A DNA stretch of 64,000 bases from assembly GCA_026709225.1 (NCBI GenBank), contig JAPOTJ010000032.1, positions 94,818 to 158,817 of the forward strand. The letters run 5' to 3'. The DNA comes from Gammaproteobacteria bacterium. GTDB lineage: Bacteria > Pseudomonadota > Gammaproteobacteria > Pseudomonadales > Azotimanducaceae. Positions 53,775 to 63,747 of this stretch are shown here, in pieces; the first letter of the stretch is position 1; each line of letters begins with the position of its first letter. Under the pieces are notes generated by a model, which was not told the origin of the DNA, did not search any database, and saw only the letters and a list, made by a program, of their open reading frames with translations. The translations under genes were made by a program, and so were the position numbers.

Positions 53775-54557
53775 TTAAGGTCTTCGTTTGGGCGGGCCGA
53801 GGTATTTTTCTGGATGTTTGACGAACGTAAGATATCGTCCGAAGATGCGGTACTTTATGTCGCGCCAAGACTTCTTTGAGAGTTTTGACGGATACGATGT
53901 CCGCTCTCGGCACACCTGATGCCTTGGATCAAGTGTATCGATCATTGCATGTACAACGACGCCGTAGGTTAGTAGTTTTTGGCGTTCATACGTATGTTCC
54001 ATCCGCATAAGGAATTGAACTATTGGCTCGGTCCATTGCTGAGCGCTTCCATTCGCTTCAACGGATTTCACAAATTCAGTGAATGAGTCCATGTCCTCAT
54101 GATTATTTTTTGTGTTCAGCACCATTTCTGCGGTAGCCCGTTGTGAGAGTCGATCAGCGATACGAATCTTGCGAGATTCTAGTGCGTCCAGAAAGTGTCC
54201 AAGCTGCTGGCCTCGGTCATCCAAGGTAATAGATACTGTCAAACCCTTATGGCGAAACGTTTCGACGCTCGCCCAGAATTTCGCCAACAAGTACAGCAAG
54301 CCTATCGACTCCAAACTTGCTTCTTCGTGCGTTCGGGTGTGCCGCAAGGCCCTGAAATCGTCTGTAGCCAATGCGCGAAGCTTGCCAAATAGTTCGTCCG
54401 CCGACTTCAACACCGGGTCGAGATTTTCTTCCACGAACTTACGAGAGGAGCCTCGCTTATCACGTTTCCTCAAATTCTCTCGGTAGGCGATATCCAGAAG
54501 CTTCACAACAAGCCCTCCGCCAAGTGCGGCAAAGAGAAGTTGAACAAAAATATCCAT
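53775..54557 (-). CDS. Membrane-anchored protein of unknown function
   Basis: A 260-residue protein from the ATG at 54557 (MDIFVQLLFAALGGGLVVKL). One N-terminal membrane helix is followed by a long mostly helical cytoplasmic part (RENLRKRDKRGSSRKFVEEN, LSQRATAEMVLNTK, HTYERQKLLTYGVVVHAMID). No family recognised. It stands alone next to the CRISPR array and before acs, with no operon partner. It may be accessory defence or a recent arrival. Confidence 0.6.
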   Translation of the reverse strand: MDIFVQLLFAALGGGLVVKLLDIAYRENLRKRDKRGSSRKFVEENLDPVLKSADELFGKLRALATDDFRALRHTRTHEEASLESIGLLYLLAKFWASVETFRHKGLTVSITLDDRGQQLGHFLDALESRKIRIADRLSQRATAEMVLNTKNNHEDMDSFTEFVKSVEANGSAQQWTEPIVQFLMRMEHTYERQKLLTYGVVVHAMIDTLDPRHQVCRERTSYPSKLSKKSWRDIKYRIFGRYLTFVKHPEKYLGPPKRRP

Positions 54558-54676
54558 TGAGGCTCTATGATCACTCAAGCTGAAGGAAGAGAAAATCTGC
54601 ACTACGGTGAGCCGCGTCGCCACGACCGTAGCAAGGCATGTTCAACTATAGTAAATTCAGAAAATCGAGTCCATAG

Positions 54677-56626
54677 TCACCCGCCGCCAATCAACGCCGC
54701 CACCACCGAAGGATCCGCGAGCGTCGAAATATCCCCCAAATCCTCGGTCTCGCCCGAAGCGATCTTGCGCAGAATGCGGCGCATGATTTTGCCGGAGCGC
54801 GTCTTCGGCAGTCCGCTCGCGAATTGCAGCACGTCAGGCCGTGCGAAGGGGCCGATTTCGCGGCGCACGAGGGTGATCAATTCTTCGCGCAGGGCCTCGG
54901 TTGCCGCGGCGTCAAGCGCAAGATGCGACATGGGCGTCACAAAACAATAAATGCCTTCGCCTTTGACTTCATGCGGAAAGCCGACCACCGCAGCTTCGGC
55001 GATGGACTCGTGCAGGACGAGGGCGCTTTCGAGCTCGGCGGTACCGATCCTGTGGCCTGATACGTTGATGACATCATCGACGCGCCCGGTGATCCAGTAG
55101 TAGCCATCGGCGTCTCGGCGAGCGCCGTCGCCGGTGAAGTAATAGCCGGGATAGCGCGAGTAGTAGGTATCGATGACGCGCTGATGGTCGCCGTACACTG
55201 ATCGGATCTGACCTGGCCATGTCGAGGTGATGACGAGGTTGCCGCCAGCTTCAATCGTGTCCGCCGGATCAATCAATTGCCCATGCTCGTCCATCAGTCC
55301 CGGTTGGACGCCGAAGAACGGTCGCGTCGCAGAGCCAGGTTTGAGAGGCGTTGCGCCCGGCAGCGGCGCGATCATGATGCCGCCGGTCTCCGTTTGCCAC
55401 CATGTATCAACGATCGGGCAGCGACTATCGCCGACGATGCGGTGATACCACTCCCACGCTTCCGGGTTGATCGGCTCGCCGACGGTGCCGAGCACGCGCA
55501 GCGAAGCGCGCGAGCACGACGTGACGGGCTCGTCGCCTTCGGCCATCAGCTGACGAATCGCGGTCGGCGCGGTGTAGAAGATGCTCACCCGATGCTTGTC
55601 CACGATCTGCCAGAAGCGCGATGCGTTCGGCCAGGTGGGCACGCCTTCGAACATGAGGGTTGTGGCACCGTTCGTAAGCGGCCCATAGACGATATAGGAG
55701 TGCCCGGTGATCCAGCCGACATCGGCGGTGCACCAGTAGATTTCGCCGTCCCGGTAGTCGAACACATATTTGTGCGTCATCGCCGCATGCAGCAGATAGC
55801 CTGCCGTGCCGTGTTGCACGCCTTTCGGACGGCCAGTCGAACCCGAGGTGTAGAGGATAAACAAAGGATCCTCGGATGCCATTGACTCGGGTTCGCACCA
55901 GTCGTCCATCTTTGAGATGGCCTCGTCGTACCAGAGATCGCGCGCCTCGTTCCACGGGACGCCTTCGGCACCGCCATGCCGAACGCACACCACTGTATGC
56001 ACGCCCGGGCAATCCTCAAGCGCAGCCTCCGCGTTGGCCTTGAGACCGATGCGCTTGCCGCCGCGGATGCTCTCGTCGGCGGTGATCAGCACCGAGCAGT
56101 CGGAGTCGAGAATTCGATCCTTGAGCGAAGTCGGGCTAAAGCCGCCGAACACCACCGAATGAATGGCGCCGATGCGCGCGCAGGCGATCATGGCGACCGC
56201 CGCTTGTGGGATGAGCGGCATGTAGATGCACACGCGCGCACCCTTGGCGACGCCCCTTGACTTCAGCAAGTTCGCGAGCTGGCACACTTCGCGATGCAGC
56301 GTGCGGTAGCTGATGGCTCTGGTTTCGCTGCCGTCATCGCTCTCCCAGAGAATCGCCGTGTGGTCGCCGCGCGTTTCGAGATGCCGGTCGAGGCAGTTGT
56401 GGCTGGCGTTGAGCTTGCCGCCGAGAAACCACTCAACCTCGCCCTTGGCAAAGTCGCTGCGGACAAGCGTGTGCCACGGCTCGAACCAGTCGAGGAATAG
56501 GTCGGCCTGCTCTCGCCAGAATGACTCTGGGCGCTCCACCGAGGCGCGGTACATCGCTTCGTAGTCTTCGCTCGTGACGTGGGCGCTCTGCGCCAACGCA
56601 GTTGGGACAGGGTATGTGGGTGTCAT
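54677..56626 (-). CDS. acs: Acetyl-CoA synthetase
   Basis: A 649-residue AMP-forming ligase starting [20 protein letters not shown]. Core motifs are [59 protein letters not shown] and [20 protein letters not shown]. The acetylation-site Lys is in [17 protein letters not shown]. It makes acetyl-CoA from acetate. An upstream frame to 56719 is not needed. It lies 30 bp from the deoxynucleoside kinase gene on the same strand. Confidence 0.94.
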   Translation of the reverse strand: MTPTYPVPTALAQSAHVTSEDYEAMYRASVERPESFWREQADLFLDWFEPWHTLVRSDFAKGEVEWFLGGKLNASHNCLDRHLETRGDHTAILWESDDGSETRAISYRTLHREVCQLANLLKSRGVAKGARVCIYMPLIPQAAVAMIACARIGAIHSVVFGGFSPTSLKDRILDSDCSVLITADESIRGGKRIGLKANAEAALEDCPGVHTVVCVRHGGAEGVPWNEARDLWYDEAISKMDDWCEPESMASEDPLFILYTSGSTGRPKGVQHGTAGYLLHAAMTHKYVFDYRDGEIYWCTADVGWITGHSYIVYGPLTNGATTLMFEGVPTWPNASRFWQIVDKHRVSIFYTAPTAIRQLMAEGDEPVTSCSRASLRVLGTVGEPINPEAWEWYHRIVGDSRCPIVDTWWQTETGGIMIAPLPGATPLKPGSATRPFFGVQPGLMDEHGQLIDPADTIEAGGNLVITSTWPGQIRSVYGDHQRVIDTYYSRYPGYYFTGDGARRDADGYYWITGRVDDVINVSGHRIGTAELESALVLHESIAEAAVVGFPHEVKGEGIYCFVTPMSHLALDAAATEALREELITLVRREIGPFARPDVLQFASGLPKTRSGKIMRRILRKIASGETEDLGDISTLADPSVVAALIGGG

Positions 56627-56655
56627 TTCTAGCACGCGCTGGGTGGGGTTCCCCG

Positions 56656-57312
56656 CTAGTCTAGCAACGACGGGTTCAAACGAAAATAATGGCGCCGCCC
56701 GCGCATGTTGTGAATGCATTCGAGCAACGCTTGAAAATGACGGTCAACGTCTGCGAAGTTGCACTCCGATGCGTCAACCACGAGAAGTGGCGCCAGCTCG
56801 AAGCGATGAAAGAAGTTGGTGTAGGTTTGGCTGACCTGGGTGAGATACTCAATCGAACAGTCGTTCTCGGCTTCAATGCCTCGTCTGTGAACGCGCTCGA
56901 AGAGGATTCTCGGCGGCGCTTGCAGATAAATCACCAAATCTGGCTGCGGCCAATGGATATTGAGCGCGCCCGCAACTTGCTGATAGAGCCGGAGTTCCTC
57001 TCCGTCGAGCGTGAGCTCGGCAAAGAGCCTGTCCTTCTCCAAAATGAAATCCGCGACGATCGGTGATTGGAGCCGCGTCTGCGATTCGAGATAAGCCGCT
57101 TGCTCGGCACGGTGCAGCAGGAAGAATAGCTGCGTCGAGAAGGCGTGGCGCCGCTGGTCGCGGTAGAAGCGCTCTAACAGCACATGCTCAGCTGTGGGTT
57201 CCAAGAGGGTCTCGTAGCCGAAGGTTTCGGCGAGGCGATTGGCGAGGCTGGTCTTGCCGACGCCAATCGGTCCCTCGACGGCAATGTAGCTCGGAAGGTC
57301 GCTCGCGCTCAT
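56656..57312 (-). CDS. Deoxynucleoside kinase
   Basis: A 218-residue protein starting [20 protein letters not shown]. The P-loop is [34 protein letters not shown] is the DRS-like/ERS motif region and [20 protein letters not shown] the LID region. It fits dAK/dGK-type kinases that salvage deoxynucleosides. It diverges from mlaC with an 83-bp gap. Confidence 0.85.
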   Translation of the reverse strand: MSASDLPSYIAVEGPIGVGKTSLANRLAETFGYETLLEPTAEHVLLERFYRDQRRHAFSTQLFFLLHRAEQAAYLESQTRLQSPIVADFILEKDRLFAELTLDGEELRLYQQVAGALNIHWPQPDLVIYLQAPPRILFERVHRRGIEAENDCSIEYLTQVSQTYTNFFHRFELAPLLVVDASECNFADVDRHFQALLECIHNMRGRRHYFRLNPSLLD

Positions 57313-57395
57313 GCGTTTCGCCGGAAAAATCGCGATAAGCATACATTCATTTTTTGTTCGTGCATTAGAATGCACGAGTTTCAAGTGAGGCCCGA

Positions 57396-58049
57396 ATGCG
57401 AATCGAAATGAACGCTCTACTCAAATTCTGTGCACCGCTATTGCTTGCGGTGTGCGTGTTCCCGCTACACGCGGAAGAGACGTCCGAGTTGCCGGAACCC
57501 CATCAGGTGGTCGATGACGTGACGCGCCAAGTCATCGCGCTCATTCGCGACACCCAGACGCGAGAGCAAGTCGATGTCCAGGCGTTCAAAGCAGATATCT
57601 ACGAACTGCTGAATCCGAGGCTCGACTGGGTCGGCTTCTCAAGAGGCGTCATGGGCCAGCACTTCCAGGCGGCCACGGAAGTGCAGCGCACAGGCTTTGT
57701 GGAGAGTGTGCGCGTGATGCTGCTCGACTTCTACGCGGCGGCCATGCTGAGGCTGCAAGATCAGGAGATTCGCGTGCTGATGCCGAAAGCGCCGCCGAGC
57801 AACCTGAACCGCGTCAATGTGAACCTTGAGTTTGTCGGCTCCGACGGGCAAGCAATACCCATCGTCTTCTACATGCGGCGGACTTCGGAAGGCGCTGAGT
57901 GGAAGCTTGTCAATATCAATCTTGCAGGCATTAACCTCGGTCTTACCTGGCGCAATCAATTTGGTCGCATCATGGATGTCACAGGTGATATTGATCAGGC
58001 CATCATTGAGTTCGCGGCGGCTGTGATAGCGGCATCTCCGCAACGGTAA
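57396..58049 (+). CDS. mlaC: MlaC, periplasmic phospholipid carrier
   Basis: A 217-residue exported protein (signal CAPLLLAVCVFPLHA). NPRLDWVGFSRGVMGQHFQA, FVESVRVMLLDFYAAAML and WKLVNINLAGINLGLTWRNQ match MlaC/Ttg2D. It shuttles phospholipids between the outer-membrane MlaA and the MlaFEDB ABC complex. Here mlaFED are absent upstream and mlaB is missing between this gene and ibaG. Confidence 0.88.
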   Translation: MRIEMNALLKFCAPLLLAVCVFPLHAEETSELPEPHQVVDDVTRQVIALIRDTQTREQVDVQAFKADIYELLNPRLDWVGFSRGVMGQHFQAATEVQRTGFVESVRVMLLDFYAAAMLRLQDQEIRVLMPKAPPSNLNRVNVNLEFVGSDGQAIPIVFYMRRTSEGAEWKLVNINLAGINLGLTWRNQFGRIMDVTGDIDQAIIEFAAAVIAASPQR

Positions 58050-58055
58050 GGAATC

Positions 58056-58292
58056 ATGGTCGATATCGTCGGATTGGTTCGCGAACACTTTGAGGATGCA
58101 GAAGTGACGGCATCGGGCGATGGCAGCGCAGGCACCGAGGTGCGCGTGGTGAGCGAAGCCTTCCAAGGACTCTCGAAAGTCAAACGCACGCAAATGGTCT
58201 ATCGGGCGCTTTCTCAAGCTATCAGGGATGGCCGCCTGCATTCGGTGAGCATCCAAGCGCTGACGCCTGACGAAGCCGACGCAACCGACTGA
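58056..58292 (+). CDS. ibaG: BolA-family protein IbaG
   Basis: A 78-residue BolA-like protein: VGLVREHFEDAEVTASGDGS, the helix SEAFQGLSKVKRTQMVYRAL, and GRLHSVSIQALTPDEA. The conserved Val-Lys-Arg-x-Gln of the fold is present. IbaG works with monothiol glutaredoxins on Fe-S clusters or with acid resistance. It lies six bases after mlaC and four before murA. Confidence 0.88.
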   Translation: MVDIVGLVREHFEDAEVTASGDGSAGTEVRVVSEAFQGLSKVKRTQMVYRALSQAIRDGRLHSVSIQALTPDEADATD

Positions 58293-58296
58293 TCCC

Positions 58297-59562
58297 GTGG
58301 ACAAGCTAGAAATTGAAGGCGGGCGAGCGCTCGCTGGCGAAGTTCGAATTTCTGGCGCGAAAAACTCGGTGCTGCCGATCATGGCGGCATGCCTCTTGAC
58401 CGCGGAGCCGGTGCGTATTCGGCGTGCGCCTGATCTTCGAGATGTCGCGACGATGGCGCGCATCCTGCGCGCCTTCGGCGCCGAGGTCGAGCGTACGGCA
58501 AGCGACACGCTCGAGGTGCAAATGGGGCAAGCGTGCTCGGTAAGCGCGCCCTATGATCTGGTCAAGACGATGCGCGCTTCGTTTTTTGTCCTCGGACCGC
58601 TGTTAGCGCGATTCGGCGAAGCCGAAGCACCTTTGCCCGGCGGCTGCGCGATTGGCACCCGTCCAGTGGATCAGCATTTGAAAGGCCTTGAGGCGCTCGG
58701 CGCAACGCTTGACCTGCACGACGGCTATGTGTGCATGACAGCGCCGCCCGGCGGACTTGTCGGAAGCGATGTGCGCTTCGACCGGCCTACGGTTGGCGGC
58801 ACAGAGAACTTGATGATGGCGGCGTGCCTTGCCTCGGGCACCACGCGCATCAGCAATGCCGCGCGCGAGCCAGAAGTGATCGATCTCGCGAAGTTCCTGC
58901 TTGCCATGGGCGCTAGCATTCGCGGGCAGGGCACCGACCAGATTACGGTTCAAGGTGCCGAGCGATTGTCTGGTGCGGACTTTTTTGTCATGCCGGATCG
59001 CATCGAAACCGCCACCTATCTCATTGCAGGTGCGGCGACGCGAGGTCGCGTCAGGGCGTGCGGCACGGATGCCGGTTCACTTGCGAGCGTCCTGCACAGC
59101 TTGGCGGCCACTGGCGGTGAACTTGATGTAGGCGACTCGCACATCGAAATCAACATGCGCGGTCGGCGACCGAGACCGGTCGATATCCGCACGAGCGAGC
59201 ATCCGGGATTTCCCACCGACGCCCAAGCCCAGTTTCTTGCCCTCAACTGCGTGGCTGACGGCGCATCGACGGTCGAGGAGACGATCTTCGAGAATCGATT
59301 CATGCATGTCGCCGAGCTTGTCCGGCTCGGTGCAGTAATTTCAGGGCCGCGAGACAATTCTGTACACGTTCAAGGTGTCCCGCAACTGCACGGCGCGCCA
59401 GTGATGGCGACCGACCTTCGAGCATCGTTTTCGCTAGTCATTGCCGGGCTTGCCGCCGAAGGCACGACCTTGATCGATCGGATTTACCATATTGACCGAG
59501 GGTACGAAGCGGTGGAAGACAAGCTGCTGGTCCTCGGTGGCCGTGTGCGGCGGGTACACTAG
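58297..59562 (+). CDS. murA: UDP-N-acetylglucosamine 1-carboxyvinyltransferase
   Basis: A 421-residue protein starting at GTG with MDKLEIEGGRALAGEVRISG. SGAKNSVLPIMAACLL, the catalytic Cys117 in PGGCAIGTRPVDQHL, GTENLMMAACLASGTTRISN and EHPGFPTDAQAQFLAL are family marks. It makes the first committed step of peptidoglycan precursor synthesis. Confidence 0.95.
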   Translation: MDKLEIEGGRALAGEVRISGAKNSVLPIMAACLLTAEPVRIRRAPDLRDVATMARILRAFGAEVERTASDTLEVQMGQACSVSAPYDLVKTMRASFFVLGPLLARFGEAEAPLPGGCAIGTRPVDQHLKGLEALGATLDLHDGYVCMTAPPGGLVGSDVRFDRPTVGGTENLMMAACLASGTTRISNAAREPEVIDLAKFLLAMGASIRGQGTDQITVQGAERLSGADFFVMPDRIETATYLIAGAATRGRVRACGTDAGSLASVLHSLAATGGELDVGDSHIEINMRGRRPRPVDIRTSEHPGFPTDAQAQFLALNCVADGASTVEETIFENRFMHVAELVRLGAVISGPRDNSVHVQGVPQLHGAPVMATDLRASFSLVIAGLAAEGTTLIDRIYHIDRGYEAVEDKLLVLGGRVRRVH

Positions 59563-59566
59563 CGCT

Positions 59567-60190
59567 ATGCTCACGCTCGCTCTCAATAAAGGCCGCGTAC
59601 TGGCCGAGGCCGTGCCCATCCTTGAGCGCGCCGGCCTTGTCCAGCCGGGTCAATTCAAGGATACGCGCGCGCTCGTCTTTGAACCCGCCGAGAAAAGTGG
59701 ATTGCGCGTGGTGGTGATGCGGGGCGCTGACGTGCCAGTCTATGTTGAGCACGGTGCAGCGGACTTAGGTCTTGTCGGCAAGGACACCTTGTTCGAGCAC
59801 CCCACGCATGAATACTTCGAGCGACTTGATCTCGGCATTGCCAAGTGCCGCATCATGTCAGCGGGTCTTGCGGACGCTGAATTTGACATCTCTCGCCCGC
59901 TCCGCGTCGCCACCAAGTTCGTCCGATTGAGCGAGCGGTTCTTCGCAGCGCAGGGTCAAGAAGTGCGCTTCATCAAGCTCTCCGGCGCACTCGAAGTCGC
60001 GCCGCGCTTAGGCCTCTGCGACCTGATCGTCGATATCGTTGATACCGGCGAAACGCTGCGCGCCAACGGCCTCGTGCCTCTGGAAATGATCGCTCATGTC
60101 TCAAGCCGAGTCATCGTCAACCGGACAGCCCTCAAGGTCAAGCAGGCGGAAGTGCTCGCTTGTCTTTCGCGGCTGCAGGACAGCCTGTGA
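59567..60190 (+). CDS. hisG: ATP phosphoribosyltransferase, short form
   Basis: A 207-residue protein starting MLTLALNKGRVLAEAVPILE, with GADVPVYVEHGAADLGLVGK, SGALEVAPRLGLCDLIVDIV and TGETLRANGLV. It lacks the C-terminal regulatory domain of the long form, so it should need HisZ for activity and control; hisZ is not in the window. It follows murA by four bases. Confidence 0.93.
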   Translation: MLTLALNKGRVLAEAVPILERAGLVQPGQFKDTRALVFEPAEKSGLRVVVMRGADVPVYVEHGAADLGLVGKDTLFEHPTHEYFERLDLGIAKCRIMSAGLADAEFDISRPLRVATKFVRLSERFFAAQGQEVRFIKLSGALEVAPRLGLCDLIVDIVDTGETLRANGLVPLEMIAHVSSRVIVNRTALKVKQAEVLACLSRLQDSL

Positions 60191-61497
60191 GCGCTCGCCA
60201 ACTTATTCGACGACTCGATGCCGACGACGCAGACTTTGAAGCCTCGCTCGATGCGCTGCTGCGAAATCGCACGTTGCGCGACTCGCAGCTGGTGGCATCG
60301 GTGTCGGAAATTATTGCACGTGTCGTCAAGCATGGCGACCGGGCGCTGCTCGAATTCACGCAAGCCTTTGACGCGCCAGAGGTGACTTGCCTCGACGCGC
60401 TCGAAGTCTCAAGAGAAGCGCAAGAAGCGGCCTATCGATCGCTGACCCCGGAACTAAAGACTGTTCTGGACACGGCAAGCGCACGCATACGCGCGTTTCA
60501 CGAGGCAACCCGAGGAGATGATCGCAAAATTCACGAAGATGCTCTCGGAAACACGCTGATGCGCGAATGTGTCCCGCTCTCACGTGTGGGCGTTTACGTG
60601 CCGGGTGGGCAGGCCACCTATCCTTCGACCCTGCTGATGACGGCGATTCCGGCGCGTGTCGCCGGGGTCGAGCACATCGTCGTGACATCGCCGCCGACAA
60701 CGCCTGAGCAGGACATGCTACTGCTTGCCGCTGCGCATCTCGCCGAAGTCGATGAATTCTGGCGGCTCGGCGGTGCACAAGCCATCGCCGCACTCGCTTA
60801 CGGAACGGAACGCATTGGTCGGGTCGATTTGATCGCCGGCCCGGGCAGCGCACGGGTGACAGAAGCCAAGCGCCAAGTATCGGGCGATGTCGGTATTGAT
60901 CTCATCGCCGGCCCGTCTGAAGTATTGATCGTAGCCGATGCGGATGCACCAGCCGATTGGCTTGCTCTTGACCTGTGTGCGCAGGCGGAGCACGATGCCG
61001 ATGCGCAGGCAATCCTTGTGACGCCGAATGCGGTGCTAGCCGATTCGGTGTCGCAGGCGCTTGACAGGCATCTCGGTACGTTAAAGCGCTCTCGCTTGAT
61101 TAAAGCGTCATTCCAAGCGCACGGTGCGCTCATTCGATCCCGGGATATTGCCCATGCGATAGACATCGCTAATCGCTTCGCGCCAGAGCACTTGTCGCTG
61201 TGCGTAGCGGACGCCAAGACATGGTTGCCGCGCATCGCCCATGCGGGGGCCGTATTCTTGGGCAGCCCTTCATCCGAAGTGTTTGGCGACTATCTGGCCG
61301 GCCCAAGTCATGTTCTGCCGACATCGGGTAGCGCGCGATTCAATTCCGCGCTCGGTGTTGAGACCTTTACCAAGGCGCGCTCAGTTGTCTCGCTCACTCC
61401 AGAGGGTGCGAGCAGGCTCGCTCACACTGCGGCCAACTTTGCGGAGTGCGAAGGTCTTGAAGCACATGCGCTCGCGGCCATTGCGCGCAGGCAATAA
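60187..61497 (+). CDS. hisD: Histidinol dehydrogenase
   Basis: A 436-residue enzyme from the GTG at 60187, overlapping the hisG stop. Motifs are RVGVYVPGGQATYPSTLLMT, LGGAQAIAALAYGT, DLIAGPSEVLIVADADAPAD and, with zinc ligands, AEHDADAQAILVTPN and FAPEHLSLCVAD; FGDYLAGPSHVLPTSGSARF follows. It does the last two steps of histidine synthesis. No hisC follows, as zapE does. Confidence 0.94.
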   Translation: MSARQLIRRLDADDADFEASLDALLRNRTLRDSQLVASVSEIIARVVKHGDRALLEFTQAFDAPEVTCLDALEVSREAQEAAYRSLTPELKTVLDTASARIRAFHEATRGDDRKIHEDALGNTLMRECVPLSRVGVYVPGGQATYPSTLLMTAIPARVAGVEHIVVTSPPTTPEQDMLLLAAAHLAEVDEFWRLGGAQAIAALAYGTERIGRVDLIAGPGSARVTEAKRQVSGDVGIDLIAGPSEVLIVADADAPADWLALDLCAQAEHDADAQAILVTPNAVLADSVSQALDRHLGTLKRSRLIKASFQAHGALIRSRDIAHAIDIANRFAPEHLSLCVADAKTWLPRIAHAGAVFLGSPSSEVFGDYLAGPSHVLPTSGSARFNSALGVETFTKARSVVSLTPEGASRLAHTAANFAECEGLEAHALAAIARRQ

Positions 61498-61508
61498 TTC
61501 GCTCTGTC

Positions 61509-62612
61509 ATGGTGCCGGGATTCGTACCGAGCGATCAGTATCGCGCTCTGATTGACGCTGGTGAGCTCCTGCCGGATGCGGCGCAGACTCGCCTACTGCC
61601 GGTGATTGACGAGCTGTGCGAGGAATTTGTACCGCGCCACGAAGCGCCGAGATTGAGGGGACTTGTCGACAAGGTGCTGCGCAAGCCCGAGATGCCTGTC
61701 AAGGGACTCTATCTCTGGGGCGCCGTCGGGCGCGGCAAGACTTTACTGATGGACCTCATATACCAAAGCCTCGGCGATGTGCCTCGGCAACGGCTGCATT
61801 TCCATAGGCTGATGCAGCGCGTACACGAAAGTCTGGGCAGGTATGCAGGCCATCAGGACCCACTTCAATTGACCGCGGCGAATCTTCGCGCCGAAGCGAG
61901 GGTAGTGTGCATTGACGAGTTCTATGTTACCGACATTGGCGATGCCATGATTCTCGCCGAACTGTTGCAGGCGCTCATCGCGCGCGGCGTCACCTTGGTG
62001 GCAACATCGAATTTGGCGCCCGAGAACCTGTACGAGAACGGCCTGCAACGGCGAAGGTTCTTGCCTGTCATTGATCTCATTCGTGAACACATGCGGGTGG
62101 TAGCGATCGGCGCTGGAGAGGATTTCCGAATGCGTCTTCTTCGCGATGCCGGCGTCTACCACACGTCGAACGATGAAGCTGCCGAGGCAAAAATGCTCGC
62201 AAGCTTCTTGAGGCTCGCCGATGAACCGGTGAACGAGAATACGCCCCTTGAGATTCTCGGACGCGAAATTCGTGCGCGGCGCGTTGCTGGTGGCGTTGCG
62301 CTGTTCGACTTTCGTGAGCTGTGCGAGACCGCGCGCAGTCAGCTCGACTACATCGAAATCTCGCGTCTGTTCCACACGCTGCTCTTGAGCAACGTGCCAG
62401 TGATGGATGGACATCAGGAAAACGCTGCGCGTCGCTTCATTGCGCTCATTGATGAACTGTATGATCGGTGCGTCAATCTGATTATCTCGGCGGAGGCCGA
62501 GGTCGAAGCGCTCTATCGAGGTGAGCAGCACGGTCTGGCGTTCGAGCGATGCGCAAGCCGCCTTATTGAGATGCGGTCAATTGAGTATATGGAGCGCATG
62601 CATAAGGCGTAG
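61509..62612 (+). CDS. zapE: Cell-division ATPase ZapE (AFG1-like)
   Basis: A 367-residue AFG1-type ATPase. Walker A: LWGAVGRGKTLLMDLIYQSL; FHRLMQRVHESL; Walker B: VVCIDEFYVTDIGDAMILAE; sensor TLVATSNLAPENLYENGLQR; RRFIALIDELYDRCVNLI near the end. ZapE acts at the division ring under stress. The ATG at 61509 starts the standard length. Confidence 0.93.
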   Translation: MVPGFVPSDQYRALIDAGELLPDAAQTRLLPVIDELCEEFVPRHEAPRLRGLVDKVLRKPEMPVKGLYLWGAVGRGKTLLMDLIYQSLGDVPRQRLHFHRLMQRVHESLGRYAGHQDPLQLTAANLRAEARVVCIDEFYVTDIGDAMILAELLQALIARGVTLVATSNLAPENLYENGLQRRRFLPVIDLIREHMRVVAIGAGEDFRMRLLRDAGVYHTSNDEAAEAKMLASFLRLADEPVNENTPLEILGREIRARRVAGGVALFDFRELCETARSQLDYIEISRLFHTLLLSNVPVMDGHQENAARRFIALIDELYDRCVNLIISAEAEVEALYRGEQHGLAFERCASRLIEMRSIEYMERMHKA

Positions 62613-62900
62613 GAGCCTGCGTCTCGCTCCATCGCACGAGAAGCCAAGGCGCGTTTCCATCGCCCGCATGATGATGTCAATGCTATCGACGCGTCGGTAG
62701 CCAAAGCCACGGTCGACAATCATGCCGAGGCAGGCGGGCTTGCCACAGCGATGCGCGGTGGCATTCATGGCTCGCTGCAATCGAAGGAGGCTGCGAAAGC
62801 CTCATGCGCCCGTCTTATCAAGTTATGGGCAAGGATTCAATTGATTCAGGAGCAAAGATTTTGTGTCTTCAGAGGCAAACATTTGATACATTCGCAGGCG
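62613..62900. other. Gap without a supported gene
   Basis: The only candidate is a minus-strand frame near 62580-62780 (GKPACLGMIVDRGFGYRRVD and RAMETRLGFSCDGARRRLL) that I could not match to a family. TAGGAGCCTGCG at 62612 resembles the arm of the element at 2381 but is not followed by the rest of it. Confidence 0.4.
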
Positions 62901-63644
62901 TTATTGGGGTGCGCTCGTTCGACTCGCGAGCGGTGTTTCGAGCCGGCCTTTGCCGGTCGGGTCCGCGAGACGCCAGAGCGATGCTGGCCGCCCGCCTGAC
63001 GGGCTGACTGTGCGCTGGCTGCCAATGTCTGACAAAAACGCTTGATTGGCGCGCAAATTGCGCTGGAAATTGCCTGGATCGAGGCGTTTGCCCCAGAGGA
63101 TTTCATAGACCCTGCGAAGTTCGGTAATCGTGAAGGTGGCTTGGCAGAATTTGGCGGCAAGCGCTGTATATTCGATCTTCGAACGTGTGCGCTCGATTGC
63201 ATCATCAAGTATTGTGCGATGATCGAGGGCGAGCTTGAGTACGCCATCTTCGATTTCGGACAGGTCCACAAACTTCGCGCGCTTCGCATCGGTGCCTCCG
63301 TGGGGCTCAGGCGGGTGCGCACAAATCGCCCAGTAAGCGACAGTGACTACACGCATGTGCGGGCCCCGACTCGGATCGCCGTAACTTCCAAGCTGTCCAA
63401 GGTGCGCGTCATCCGCGCCGATGCCCGTTTTTTCCTCAAGTTCGCGCACCGCCGCTTGGTCTAAGTTTTCATCTTCGTGAATGAAGCCGCCCGGAAGGGC
63501 CCAGCCGCTCAGAAAGGGCGCTTCTCCACGCTCGATCAAGAGTATATGCAAAGCACCTTCAAGAATAGTCTGCACAACCACGTCTACTGCGACCGCCACA
63601 GGCGGGTAAGTATGTGGGTCGTATCTGCTGCTTGCCGGTTTCAC
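62901..63644 (-). CDS. NrtR-like regulator: Nudix domain plus winged helix
   Basis: A 247-residue protein. The Nudix box GGFIHEDENLDQAAVRELEE is complete (G-x5-E-x7-REUxEE). After it a winged-helix part (about 160-225) carries AAKFCQATFTITELRRVYEI, ILWGKRLDPGNFQRNL and GGRPASLWRL. This is the NrtR architecture, repressors of NAD metabolism genes that sense ADP-ribose. The last 20 residues are an extra tail. GTG at 63644 is the likely start. A palindrome 26 bp upstream may be its own operator. Confidence 0.82.
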   Translation of the reverse strand: MKPASSRYDPHTYPPVAVAVDVVVQTILEGALHILLIERGEAPFLSGWALPGGFIHEDENLDQAAVRELEEKTGIGADDAHLGQLGSYGDPSRGPHMRVVTVAYWAICAHPPEPHGGTDAKRAKFVDLSEIEDGVLKLALDHRTILDDAIERTRSKIEYTALAAKFCQATFTITELRRVYEILWGKRLDPGNFQRNLRANQAFLSDIGSQRTVSPSGGRPASLWRLADPTGKGRLETPLASRTSAPQ

Positions 63645-63669
63645 CGCGCCAATGTAACAGAGCGAACCT

Positions 63670-63690
63670 ATATTGTCTAAAAGACAATAT
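63670..63690. promoter_or_regulatory. Palindromic operator candidate for the NrtR-like regulator
   Basis: ATATTGTC-TAAAA-GACAATAT, a perfect 8-bp dyad around a five-base centre, 26 bp upstream of the regulator start. NrtR sites in other bacteria are 21-bp dyads of this kind. Autoregulation is inferred. Confidence 0.55.
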
Positions 63691-63747
63691 CTAGTGGAGC
63701 GATTTCACGTCTCTTCTACTGAAATCCGCATTGATCGGTACAGCGAT

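Noticed and set aside
62577..62780. Small minus-strand gene after zapE
   Set aside because: No recognisable family, no ribosome site and overlaps the end of zapE; left unassigned.
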